In this document: in pieces, positions 17,005 through 24,412 of the stretch
Layout: every line of letters begins with the position of its first letter
Position numbering within the stretch: position 1 is the first letter of the stretch
DNA from: Ereboglobus sp. PH5-10
GTDB lineage: Bacteria; Verrucomicrobiota; Verrucomicrobiia; Opitutales; Opitutaceae
Length of the DNA: 64,000 bases
Direction: 5' to 3'
Assembly (NCBI RefSeq): GCF_029504735.1
Contig: NZ_JAQFIP010000002.1
Coordinates: 310,001 to 374,000, forward strand
Notes under the pieces: generated by a model
What the model saw: the letters and a program-made list of their open reading frames with translations, nothing else
Databases searched by the model: none
What the model was told of the DNA's origin: nothing
Translations under genes and position numbers: made by a program

Positions 17005-19269
17005 ATGTCCGATTACACACAAGACAACCGCCTCCTGCGCATCACCACGCCGCTCGGCAAGGACAAACTCCTCCTCAAAAGCATACGCGGCGTTGAACGG
17101 CTCAGCACCCTCTTTGAATACGAGGCCCGCATGCTCAGCGAAGACAACAACATCGACTACAAGGACGTCCTCGGCAAGGACGTGACCATCGAGATCGAAA
17201 GCGCCATCAAGGACGGCGGCACCCGCTACATCAACGGCATCGTGCGCTCCTTCGGCCGCACCGGCTCCACCGGCGCCCTCGCCCGCTACGTGGCCGTCAT
17301 TGTTCCCAAACTCTGGCTCACCTCGCTCACCACCGACTGCCGCATCTTCCAAAAAAAAGACACCAAGACCATCCTCTCCGACATCATCAAAACCGACGCC
17401 GGCATAAGCGACTACAAGGACAGCGCCTCCGACTCGGGCAGCACCGAACGCCCCTATTGCGTCCAATACCGCGAAAGCGACCTCGCCTTCGCGTCCCGCC
17501 TCATGGAAGAGGAAGGCATCTATTACCACTTCGAGCACGCCGACGGAAAACACACGCTCGTGCTCTGCGATTCCCCAGGCTCGCACTCCGACGCATCCGA
17601 CGCCGCCACCATCGCCTTCCACAGCAAACGCCTCATACGCGGCGAACAAGGCATCCAGTCTTGGGGCGTGCTCAGCAACGCCATCCCCGGCAACTACGTC
17701 CTCGCAGACTACAACTACAAAAGCCCCTCCACCGTCCTCCGCTCCAACGCCACCGAAAGCCGCGGCTACACCGGCGACGACGCGGAAATGTTCGACTACC
17801 CCGGCATCTTCGCCGAAAGCACCGACGGCGACAAACTCGCCAAAATTCGCCTCGGCGCGCACCAAGCCACCCACAACACCTACACCGGCACCACCACCGC
17901 CGTCACACTCTCCACCGGCACCACATTCTCCCTCGAAAACCACCCCAACACCGCCTTTAACCAAAAATACCTCGTCATCGAAAACGAAATCTTCGCCGAA
18001 AATCCCCCCTACACCGACGGCGAGCCCCCCGCCGAGGCAACCTTCCAGTCCCGCATCACCGCCATCATTGCCGACCAGCAATACCGCGCCCCGCAACGCA
18101 CCCCGATCCCCGACCTCCGCGGCCCGCACTCCGCCATCGTCACCGGGGCCGAGGACGACGAAATCCACACCGACGAATACGGCTGCGTCAAAGTCCGCTT
18201 CCACTGGGACCGCGACGACGAGAAAAAAGGCGAGGACAGCACCGTTTACCTCCGCACCGCGCAAATGTGGACCGGCAAAAACTTCGGCACCCTCTTCATC
18301 CCCCGCGTCGGCCAGGAAGTCATCGTCGAATTCCTCGACGGCCACCCAGACCGCCCCGTCATCACCGGCTGCCTCTACAACGCCGAAAACCTCCCCCCCT
18401 ACGCCCTCCCCGACCACAAGACCCGCTCCACCATCAAAACCCACTCCACCCCCGAGGGCGAAGTGTATAACGAAGTCCGCTTCGAGGACAAAAAAGACGA
18501 GGAACAACTCCTCATCCACGCCGGCAAGGACCACGAAATCACCACCGCCAACGACCGCGTCGAGCACGTCGGCAACGACACCCACCTCACCGTCCTCAAC
18601 GACCGCCTCGAACTCATCCACAAGGACCATCACGAGGCCATCGGCGGCATGCACAAACTCAGCATCGGCGCCGGCGCCGAGGGCGTCGAGGGAGCCGACG
18701 GCGAAACCAAGGGCGAAGTCGAGGAAGGCGGCGGCCAGCACATCATGATCAAAGGCCCCCGCGTCATCGAAATCGGCGGCAAATCCTCGCTCAAAGTCAC
18801 CGGCGACGTCGCCGAGACCTTCGAGGCCAACCACGCCACCGCCGTCACCGAGCAACGCTACCTCAAGGCCAAGGAAATCGTCCTCGAAGCCGAGGAAAAC
18901 CTCACGCTCCACGTCGGCGACCACTTTATAGCGATCACCTCCGACGGCATCAAAATCAGCACCACCGCCGACATCGCCATCAACGGCGACGGCAGCATCG
19001 CCAGCACCAGCGGAGGCGACATCACCAGCGAGGCCGGCGGCAAATTTGGAGTCACCTCCACAGGCGACACCACCATCGAGGCCACGGGCAACTTCAGCGC
19101 CAAGGGCACGAGTGGCGCGGCCGTCGAATCCGACATGAACACCGACATCACAGCCGGCATCAACCTCACCCTCGAAGGCACCGCAAAAGCCGCGATGCAC
19201 GGAGCCATGGCCGAGGTCAAATCCGACGCCATCCTCACCATCCAGGGCTCCATGGTGAATATCAACTGA
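17005..19269 (+). CDS. tssI: T6SS spike protein TssI (VgrG)
   Basis: A 754-residue VgrG trimer subunit that forms the puncturing spike on the Hcp tube. The N-terminal gp27-like part has NRLLRITTPLGKDKLLLKSI and GVERLSTLFEYEARMLSED, then the classic VgrG signatures RPYCVQYRESDLAFASRLME and EEGIYYHFEHADGKHTLVL. The gp5 OB region has GCVKVRFHWDRDDE, IPRVGQEVIVEFLDGHPDRP and ITGCLYN. The C-terminal 200 residues form a Gly/Thr/Asp-rich beta-needle repeat (GDGSIASTSGGDITSEAGG style) ending MVNIN; no extra toxin domain is seen, so it is not an evolved VgrG. No PAAR-tip gene was found in the window. Downstream begins the second block of paralogues. Confidence 0.95.
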   Translation: MSDYTQDNRLLRITTPLGKDKLLLKSIRGVERLSTLFEYEARMLSEDNNIDYKDVLGKDVTIEIESAIKDGGTRYINGIVRSFGRTGSTGALARYVAVIVPKLWLTSLTTDCRIFQKKDTKTILSDIIKTDAGISDYKDSASDSGSTERPYCVQYRESDLAFASRLMEEEGIYYHFEHADGKHTLVLCDSPGSHSDASDAATIAFHSKRLIRGEQGIQSWGVLSNAIPGNYVLADYNYKSPSTVLRSNATESRGYTGDDAEMFDYPGIFAESTDGDKLAKIRLGAHQATHNTYTGTTTAVTLSTGTTFSLENHPNTAFNQKYLVIENEIFAENPPYTDGEPPAEATFQSRITAIIADQQYRAPQRTPIPDLRGPHSAIVTGAEDDEIHTDEYGCVKVRFHWDRDDEKKGEDSTVYLRTAQMWTGKNFGTLFIPRVGQEVIVEFLDGHPDRPVITGCLYNAENLPPYALPDHKTRSTIKTHSTPEGEVYNEVRFEDKKDEEQLLIHAGKDHEITTANDRVEHVGNDTHLTVLNDRLELIHKDHHEAIGGMHKLSIGAGAEGVEGADGETKGEVEEGGGQHIMIKGPRVIEIGGKSSLKVTGDVAETFEANHATAVTEQRYLKAKEIVLEAEENLTLHVGDHFIAITSDGIKISTTADIAINGDGSIASTSGGDITSEAGGKFGVTSTGDTTIEATGNFSAKGTSGAAVESDMNTDITAGINLTLEGTAKAAMHGAMAEVKSDAILTIQGSMVNIN

Positions 19270-19300
19270 CGCCCCTCCGCGCCGCGCCCGATCCCCCCCC

Positions 19301-19364
19301 CATTACAAAACCCAGCCGTAATTATAATCATTCATTACAAACAAATCTGGTCATTATAATCACA
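19301..19364. promoter_or_regulatory. Two tandem 32-bp repeats upstream of paralogue 7
   Basis: Units 19301-19332 and 19333-19364 share cattacaaa at the left and ttataatca at the right with a variable 9-11 bp core. Each unit is itself a loose inverted repeat. A related single unit lies at 6765-6796 upstream of paralogue 1. Position 80 bp before the gene start and exact tandem spacing (about three helical turns) suggest cooperative binding of a regulator; which one is unknown. Confidence 0.5.
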
Positions 19365-19443
19365 AAAGCATTCTCCGCCTTTATAAAATAATCAACCCTC
19401 GCTGGCGTGACACCAAAAACAAAAAATTAAACAATCCAAACCC

Positions 19444-20793
19444 ATGAGCAAACTACCTTCCCAACTGAGCGCCTCCACAAACGCGGCGGCCTGGAAAAAA
19501 ATCAAAACCGAAAACAAACTGCCGGCCAAGGCTGACTGCGGCCTGGAGGCCGCCCTTGACGAGCTGGACGACGGCCTCAAGGCCTTCAAGCCAAGCTTGG
19601 TTCAGCATGGATACACCGTGTTTGCCGCCGCACTGGGCTCCCTTGGCGGAACCAGCGACGATGTTGTGACAGCGGCAAAAAAAGTCCTCAAGCACCCCTC
19701 CCTGCCCGCCCCCGCGGCCGGGTTTGCCAAAAAAATAATCGTGGTGGCCCAGGCCATCGCCGGGGCTGTGATTGATGAAAAAATCGCCCTCAAACAGGAA
19801 ATTTCCCAAGGGGAAAAAGCGTATAAAACCTTTTTCGAAATTCGCAGCCGCGCGCTCAAGCTGCTGACCGCGGCCCAAGCCCGCTTCAAGAAAAACGTCG
19901 AGCTCCTGAAACAACGCGCAGCGGCCTTCACCAAAATCACCACCGACATCAAGGCAAAAAAAATCAAGCAGTCCGAGTATGACTCGAAGCTCTCCCTGAT
20001 GGAAAAAATTCTGGGTGAAACCAAAACCCTCGTCGCCACCGAGCAGTCTTATTACGACGGGACTGTGTTTCCGGAATTCAAATATCAACGCGAGGGAGGG
20101 CGTCAAAAAGTGCGCACGGATGCCGGGGTAAACCCCAACGACAAGGCGCTTGTCACACGCATAATACAAAAAGACACCGGCATTTTCGAAAACCTGTCAA
20201 ACATACACCTGGAGCTGGTTTCCATGCTGAAGCAAATGGACACGCTCGCATCGGGAATGACTGATAGCAGAAAGGCTGCCGAAGCCGCCATCATGGTCAA
20301 TCTCACGCTCGAAAAAGGCGCGCTAAAAGACGTGCGCGCGTCCATTCTCAACGGGGCGGCCGCCATCGAGCAGCTGAGCAAGGAGGCCGAGTCGCTGGTC
20401 AAGAAGCTGGATGGCAAACGGCTCCTCGGATTGATAAAGGAGCAAATCAAAAACCCGGAGGGGAAAACACCGGACGCGGTTCTGAAGTGGATGGACGGCA
20501 CAGTGGAAACAGTTGATCAAATATTTGACGAACCCATCGCCAACACCGCCCTGGCGCTGGAGAAACTGGACCAAGCCACGCGCATATACAACAAAACCCT
20601 GCTCGAGATTCCGCGCGTCGCGCCCAAGGATGTGGAACCGCAGACCAAAAAACTGGCGGAAATTTACAAGACCTCGCTGACCCTGCGGAAAAAAATACAA
20701 ACCGATCTGGTCGCCACGAAAAATTATAAAAAACAAGCGGAGGACGCCGCAAAAAAAGCATACCAAGCCGCCGCCAAAAAAGTCAAAAAATAG
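19444..20793 (+). CDS. Trp-signature paralogue 7, T6SS-linked helical protein
   Basis: A 449-residue unknown protein downstream of vgrG. The N-terminus MSKLPSQLSASTNAAAW gives Trp17, followed by KKIKTENKLPAK and a Leu-rich helix (AALDELDDGLKAF); no second Trp is present. The body is helical, Lys/Ala-rich and probably coiled-coil, with a highly basic C-terminus (YKKQAEDAAKKAYQAAAKKV). No signal peptide or enzymatic motif. Its location directly behind vgrG is where T6SS effectors or their adaptors usually sit, which supports an effector or cargo role for the family (inference). Two 32-bp repeats lie upstream. Confidence 0.78.
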   Translation: MSKLPSQLSASTNAAAWKKIKTENKLPAKADCGLEAALDELDDGLKAFKPSLVQHGYTVFAAALGSLGGTSDDVVTAAKKVLKHPSLPAPAAGFAKKIIVVAQAIAGAVIDEKIALKQEISQGEKAYKTFFEIRSRALKLLTAAQARFKKNVELLKQRAAAFTKITTDIKAKKIKQSEYDSKLSLMEKILGETKTLVATEQSYYDGTVFPEFKYQREGGRQKVRTDAGVNPNDKALVTRIIQKDTGIFENLSNIHLELVSMLKQMDTLASGMTDSRKAAEAAIMVNLTLEKGALKDVRASILNGAAAIEQLSKEAESLVKKLDGKRLLGLIKEQIKNPEGKTPDAVLKWMDGTVETVDQIFDEPIANTALALEKLDQATRIYNKTLLEIPRVAPKDVEPQTKKLAEIYKTSLTLRKKIQTDLVATKNYKKQAEDAAKKAYQAAAKKVKK

Positions 20794-20829
20794 GCGTCAC
20801 TGCAAAACGAACCAAACCATTGTCACTTT

Positions 20830-20940
20830 ATGACCAAGGCATCCGGCACAGCCATAGAACCCGATCCGCCCGAGGAGCCCACCGCCCCGAAGGAAGTCGA
20901 CGAACGCAACGACAGCGCGGAGGGCGAAGGCGGCGCATAA
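20830..20940 (+). CDS. Small acidic ORF, 36 residues
   Basis: ATG at 20830 opens a 36-residue frame ending at the TAA of 20938-20940. The product is strikingly acidic and Pro-rich (MTKASGTAIEPDPPEEP... ending DSAEGEGGA). It sits in the 213-bp gap between two very basic paralogues on the same strand. No strong ribosome-binding site is visible, but neighbours also lack one. It could be a small partner protein of the basic paralogues or a chance frame. Low certainty. Confidence 0.35.
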   Translation: MTKASGTAIEPDPPEEPTAPKEVDERNDSAEGEGGA

Positions 20941-21006
20941 GCCCGTCCTCCCGCCCTCCCTCACCCGCGCCGCGCACAATATAACCACACACGACAAGCA
21001 CACACC

Positions 21007-21801
21007 ATGAAACTAAAACTCCCCCCAAAGCTCAAATCCCCCTACTCCTACGCCGAGTGGCTTGATCTTGAATATACAAAAGACCCCAAGTTCACCAAGA
21101 CGCTGAAGTTCCTCAACCTCACGCTCATCAAGATCAAGAAAACCAAGCCGCTCACAGTCGAACTCTTTGAGGAGTTTCGCGAGCACGTCGCCTATTTGAT
21201 GAAGCGCATTAAAAAAATGCTCGGCGACTCCAAGATGCCGGAGGAGGTGCGCGAATTCATCGAGCCATTCTTCATCCTACTGAAAAAATGGCAGAAGGGC
21301 GCGGTCAAGGTGCAGGATCTTCTGATTGAGGAAAGCGACGAAGAAGTCGCCGCAGTCACAGCCGCGTCGAAAAACTTGCAGCAAAACGCGGCATTGGCGG
21401 CGGCTTGCCTCAAGGACTACACCCTGCTCGCCCAGACAGTTGACAAATCCCTCAAGGACATCACGAAACTCGACACCATTGTCGGCAAGGGCGTGGCCTC
21501 GCCGAAACTCACGTCCGCGGTCAACCAAGTGCGCGCGGGCAAATTGCAGGCATCCCTGGCCGCCACCCAGGCCAAATGCGCCAGGGCCGGCGGCAAACTC
21601 GCCGATGCCAGGGAAATCGCCCGCATGGCCGCGTCCGCCAAGGCACAAGGCAACCGGGAATTGGCCGATCAATGCGTCAAATTGACCGCCCAAATCCAAT
21701 CCATTGAAAAAACAAGCAAGGCGGTGGATGCAGGTATCGCCAAATACGACGCAATTGCAAAAAAATTACTAAAAGCTTTTGACGCACGCGCCAAAGCATA
21801 A
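21007..21801 (+). CDS. Trp-signature paralogue 8, T6SS-linked helical protein
   Basis: A 264-residue unknown protein. The N-terminus MKLKLPPKLKSPYSYAEW places Trp at 18; the opening MKLxLPPxLK is shared with paralogue 3. The following block (TLKFLNLTLIKIKKTKPLTV) is Leu-rich without a second Trp. The remainder is helical and Ala/Lys-rich. No signal peptide or known domain. The leader contains acaagcacacaccATG, nearly identical to that of paralogue 5. It lies 14 bp upstream of the helix-turn-helix gene, so the two are probably co-transcribed. Confidence 0.76.
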   Translation: MKLKLPPKLKSPYSYAEWLDLEYTKDPKFTKTLKFLNLTLIKIKKTKPLTVELFEEFREHVAYLMKRIKKMLGDSKMPEEVREFIEPFFILLKKWQKGAVKVQDLLIEESDEEVAAVTAASKNLQQNAALAAACLKDYTLLAQTVDKSLKDITKLDTIVGKGVASPKLTSAVNQVRAGKLQASLAATQAKCARAGGKLADAREIARMAASAKAQGNRELADQCVKLTAQIQSIEKTSKAVDAGIAKYDAIAKKLLKAFDARAKA

Positions 21802-21815
21802 CACACAGCCCGTAG

Positions 21816-22391
21816 ATGGAATCCCACGACATAGTCAAAGAATTGCTCAAACGAGTTCCCGCGAAGCATGTCGCGCAGGAACTCGGGGTATCTCTTTCGC
21901 TCGTGTATAAATGGGCCGAGGCCCCCATCGTCGGCAGCGGAACGAGCAATCCGCTTGACCGCATCGAGGTGCTCACGCGCCTCGCCGGCGACATGGCTCC
22001 GCTCGAATGGCTCTGCTCGCGCTTTGAGGGCACATTTGTCAAACGCCCCACCGAGGAGATCACAACCGAGGATTTTTTATATCGAATCAGCCGGATCATA
22101 ATTGAGCTCGGCCATGTGCTCGGCGAATTTTCTGAATCCGACGGCAGCATTGAACTGGTTTCGGCCAGCAAAGCCCAGGACGTCCGCTTACGTTGGGAGA
22201 AAGCCAAGGCGACCATCGAATCGTTCCTCATCGCCGCCGAACAAGGCCAGTTCAGCAAGACCGCCCGGGCAACAGGGGACGGAGGCGCGGCAAAGCAAAA
22301 AATTACCCCCACCCGCTACAAGCGATCACTGGGACTCAATCCGGAACGCCCCCGCGTGCCCCTCAACACCACTGTTAAAAAACCAATGTAG
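21816..22391 (+). CDS. Helix-turn-helix DNA-binding protein within the T6SS cargo cluster
   Basis: A 191-residue cytoplasmic protein with an N-terminal HTH (about residues 16-33: KHVAQELGVSLSLVYKWAE), followed by the conserved patch GSGTSNPLDRIEVLTRLAGD and EWLCSRFEGTFV. I recall this organisation from small phage-repressor-like HTH proteins in deltaproteobacteria and Planctomycetes/Verrucomicrobia, though I cannot name a Pfam entry. The C-terminus is basic and disordered-looking. It sits 14 bp after paralogue 8 and 11 bp before paralogue 9, so it is part of their operon. It is the only transcription-factor-like protein in the T6SS part of the window and thus a candidate local regulator (inference). 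Confidence 0.8.
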   Translation: MESHDIVKELLKRVPAKHVAQELGVSLSLVYKWAEAPIVGSGTSNPLDRIEVLTRLAGDMAPLEWLCSRFEGTFVKRPTEEITTEDFLYRISRIIIELGHVLGEFSESDGSIELVSASKAQDVRLRWEKAKATIESFLIAAEQGQFSKTARATGDGGAAKQKITPTRYKRSLGLNPERPRVPLNTTVKKPM

Positions 22392-22402
22392 AAATTCTCG
22401 CC

Positions 22403-23224
22403 ATGGCTACCTTTACCGCACCCGAAATACCACAAATCCTGACTCTCAAACACTGGCAGGGAGCCAAGGATATTCCCGCCTCGCTGAAGGATAAATCCAA
22501 ATGCGAAAAGGCGCTCGCCGAGCTCAACAAGGCCTTTAACAAAGCGGGCTTCGGCGCGCTCGCGCCCTTCTTCAAGCAAAGCCCCGCATGGGCCCAATAT
22601 CATTACAAGCGCTGGAGCAAAACATGCGACGACTTGGTGCGCGAAGTCATTGTCGGGGGAGTCATCACTCTGCGCGAGGCAATCGGTGAAGTGCGCAACG
22701 CCGCCGTAACCACGGAAAAAAGCGTCGACAAAAAAGACCCGCTCGCGCCCAAAAGCGCCGCGTTGCTCCGCAAAATGTCGCAAGCCGCCGACGCACTTCT
22801 CAAGGAATTGCGCCCCGAAATCATAGAAACGGCGATTCGCAACAAGGAAAAAAACGTCAACAATGAAATGTATAAGCACGCCGCCGCGCCGCTGGAGGAC
22901 ATGAAAAAACATGCGGCCAGGGCGAAGGCGGCCGGCGCGCTAGTGGCTCGCAACCCCGCCGCGGCCATATATAACAAAGTCATCGGAAGCGGAGCCGGAG
23001 GTCTCGCGCGCGAAATGGCGGCAACCCTGATATCCATAGCCGCGTTGCCCTCGACCAAGGGAATCGAATACGCCGGTGCCGGTGACGCCGCCCGCTTGGC
23101 GAAAGAGCTGATGGCATCGTCCCCGCTGCCCGCCGCCGCCGACAAAAACGCCGTCGCCTCCGCGCTTAAAAATTTCCTGCAAATCGCCGCCATTGCCGCC
23201 AAACTTCCAAAACTTAAGTTCTAA
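22403..23224 (+). CDS. Trp-signature paralogue 9, T6SS-linked helical protein
   Basis: A 273-residue unknown protein, the last of the nine. The N-terminus MATFTAPEIPQILTLKHW gives Trp18, then KDIPASLKDKSK and an Ala/Leu helix ALAELNKAFNKAGF in which Phe replaces the second Trp. The middle contains AWAQYHYKRWSKTCDDL and the C-terminal half is Ala-rich with a mildly hydrophobic helix (EMAATLISIAALPSTKG) that is probably not a true membrane span. No signal peptide. Starts at ATG 22403, 11 bp after the HTH gene. A strong intrinsic terminator follows at 23285-23307, closing the T6SS cluster. Confidence 0.77.
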   Translation: MATFTAPEIPQILTLKHWQGAKDIPASLKDKSKCEKALAELNKAFNKAGFGALAPFFKQSPAWAQYHYKRWSKTCDDLVREVIVGGVITLREAIGEVRNAAVTTEKSVDKKDPLAPKSAALLRKMSQAADALLKELRPEIIETAIRNKEKNVNNEMYKHAAAPLEDMKKHAARAKAAGALVARNPAAAIYNKVIGSGAGGLAREMAATLISIAALPSTKGIEYAGAGDAARLAKELMASSPLPAAADKNAVASALKNFLQIAAIAAKLPKLKF

Positions 23225-23284
23225 GCGATAGCCCCGGACGAAACTCGCGGGAAAAATTGTGGGGCGATTAAAAATCGCGGTCAC

Positions 23285-23307
23285 GGGCGGCGTGCGCCGC
23301 CCTTTTT
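23285..23307 (+). terminator. Rho-independent terminator closing the T6SS cluster
   Basis: GGGCGGCG TG CGCCGCCC stem-loop (23285-23302) followed by five T residues. It lies 61 bp after the last paralogue and before the DUF362 gene. Confidence 0.85.
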
Positions 23308-23329
23308 GCGCAACCATCGCCCGTTCGAA

Positions 23330-23357
23330 ACGTCATACTCGGGACGTCATACTCGGG
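23330..23357. repeat. Two tandem 14-bp repeats
   Basis: The unit acgtcatactcggg occurs twice head to tail (23330-23343, 23344-23357), upstream of the DUF362 gene. Function unknown; possibly an operator or a slippage product. Confidence 0.6.
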
Positions 23358-23449
23358 ATTCGCACGTTTCGCCCAAATCGCCATTGCGCGCTTCGCCGAA
23401 GTCGCAAATAAGAATCTTTCAAAAACAACGCCACCCCCATTACACAATC

Positions 23450-24379
23450 ATGAACACACGCCGCGATTTTATCAAAAAAGGCCTTGTGGCCGGCGCAACC
23501 GCAGCCGCCCTCCCCTCCCTCGGAAATCTCGTCGCCGCCGACGCGCCGGCCTCCGGCGGCGTCCCCGACCTCATCACCGTCAAGGGCGAGGATCGCGTCG
23601 CCATGCTCGACCGCGCGCTCGAGGCGTTCGGCGGCATCGGAGCCTTCGTCAAGAAGGGCCAGAAAATCGTCATCAAACCCAACATCGGCTGGGACAAGCC
23701 GCCCGAACTCTGCGCCAACACCCATCCCGACATCGTCGCGCGGCTCGTCACCCTCTGCCTCGGGGCCGGCGCGAGCGAGGTTTCCGTTTTCGACAACACC
23801 TGCGACCAGTGGGACAAATCCTACAAAACCAGCGGCATCGCCGACGCCGCCCGTGCCGCCGGCGCGCGCGTGCTCCCCGCCAACAACGACTCGTATTACC
23901 GCGACATCGAAATCCCCGGCGGCGTCTCGATTAAAAAAGTGAAAGTCCACACCGCCGTCCTCGACAGCGACGTCTTCATCAACGTCCCCGTGCTCAAGCA
24001 CCACGGCGGCGCCACCATGACCGCCTGCATGAAAAACCTCATGGGCATCGTCTCGAAGGCCGACCAGCGCTCGTATCACCGCAACGGCCTGCACCAGTGC
24101 ATAGCCGACATCCTCAGCTTCAAAAAACCCGATCTCAACATCCTCGACGCCTTCAGCCCGATGAAACGCAACGGCCCCAAGGGCGTCACCGTCGCCGACC
24201 TCGACACGAGCGTGAAACAACTCCTCATCTCGCGCGACATCGTGGCGATCGACGCCGCCGCCTCGCGCATCATGGGTCACAAGCGCGACATCGAGCACGT
24301 GCGCATCGCCGCCGAGGCCGGCCACGGGCGCAACAATCTCGGCGAGCTAAAAATCGAGCGCGTGCGAATGACCGCATGA
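23450..24379 (+). CDS. Tat-exported DUF362 protein
   Basis: A 309-residue DUF362 family protein. The start at ATG 23450 gives a twin-arginine signal, MNTRRDFIKKGLVAGATAAA, with a hydrophobic core and a probable cleavage site near residue 30; an upstream in-frame start at 23306 would bury this signal. DUF362 hallmarks include VKKGQKIVIKPNIGWDKPP, DIVARLVTLCLGAGASEV, FINVPVLKHHGG and TACMKNLMGI. The family often accompanies iron-sulfur proteins; its biochemical role is not settled. This copy lacks a ferredoxin domain of its own, but the next gene, 33 bp on, is a polyferredoxin, so the two likely form one export-linked redox unit (inference). Confidence 0.88.
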   Translation: MNTRRDFIKKGLVAGATAAALPSLGNLVAADAPASGGVPDLITVKGEDRVAMLDRALEAFGGIGAFVKKGQKIVIKPNIGWDKPPELCANTHPDIVARLVTLCLGAGASEVSVFDNTCDQWDKSYKTSGIADAARAAGARVLPANNDSYYRDIEIPGGVSIKKVKVHTAVLDSDVFINVPVLKHHGGATMTACMKNLMGIVSKADQRSYHRNGLHQCIADILSFKKPDLNILDAFSPMKRNGPKGVTVADLDTSVKQLLISRDIVAIDAAASRIMGHKRDIEHVRIAAEAGHGRNNLGELKIERVRMTA

Positions 24380-24412
24380 CCTGTGGCGAGTAGTGTGTGG
24401 CGAATGACGAGC

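Noticed and set aside
16867-19200. A 777-residue open frame on the - strand opposite vgrG, and similar long antisense frames (14579-15643, 2789-4039, 32937-34502)
   Set aside because: Their compositions (Gly/Ala/Asp/Val repeats) are those of shadow frames opposite GC-rich genes; the + strand frames encode recognisable families.
17005-19269. VgrG as an evolved VgrG with a C-terminal toxin domain
   Set aside because: The C-terminal 200 residues are repetitive beta-needle sequence ending in MVNIN, with no separate domain.
24383-24412. Earlier GTG start for the polyferredoxin
   Set aside because: The extension (10 residues) lies in a repetitive gtggcgagtagtgtgtggcg stretch; ATG 24413 starts a Lys/Asn-rich cytoplasmic tail typical before the first helix.
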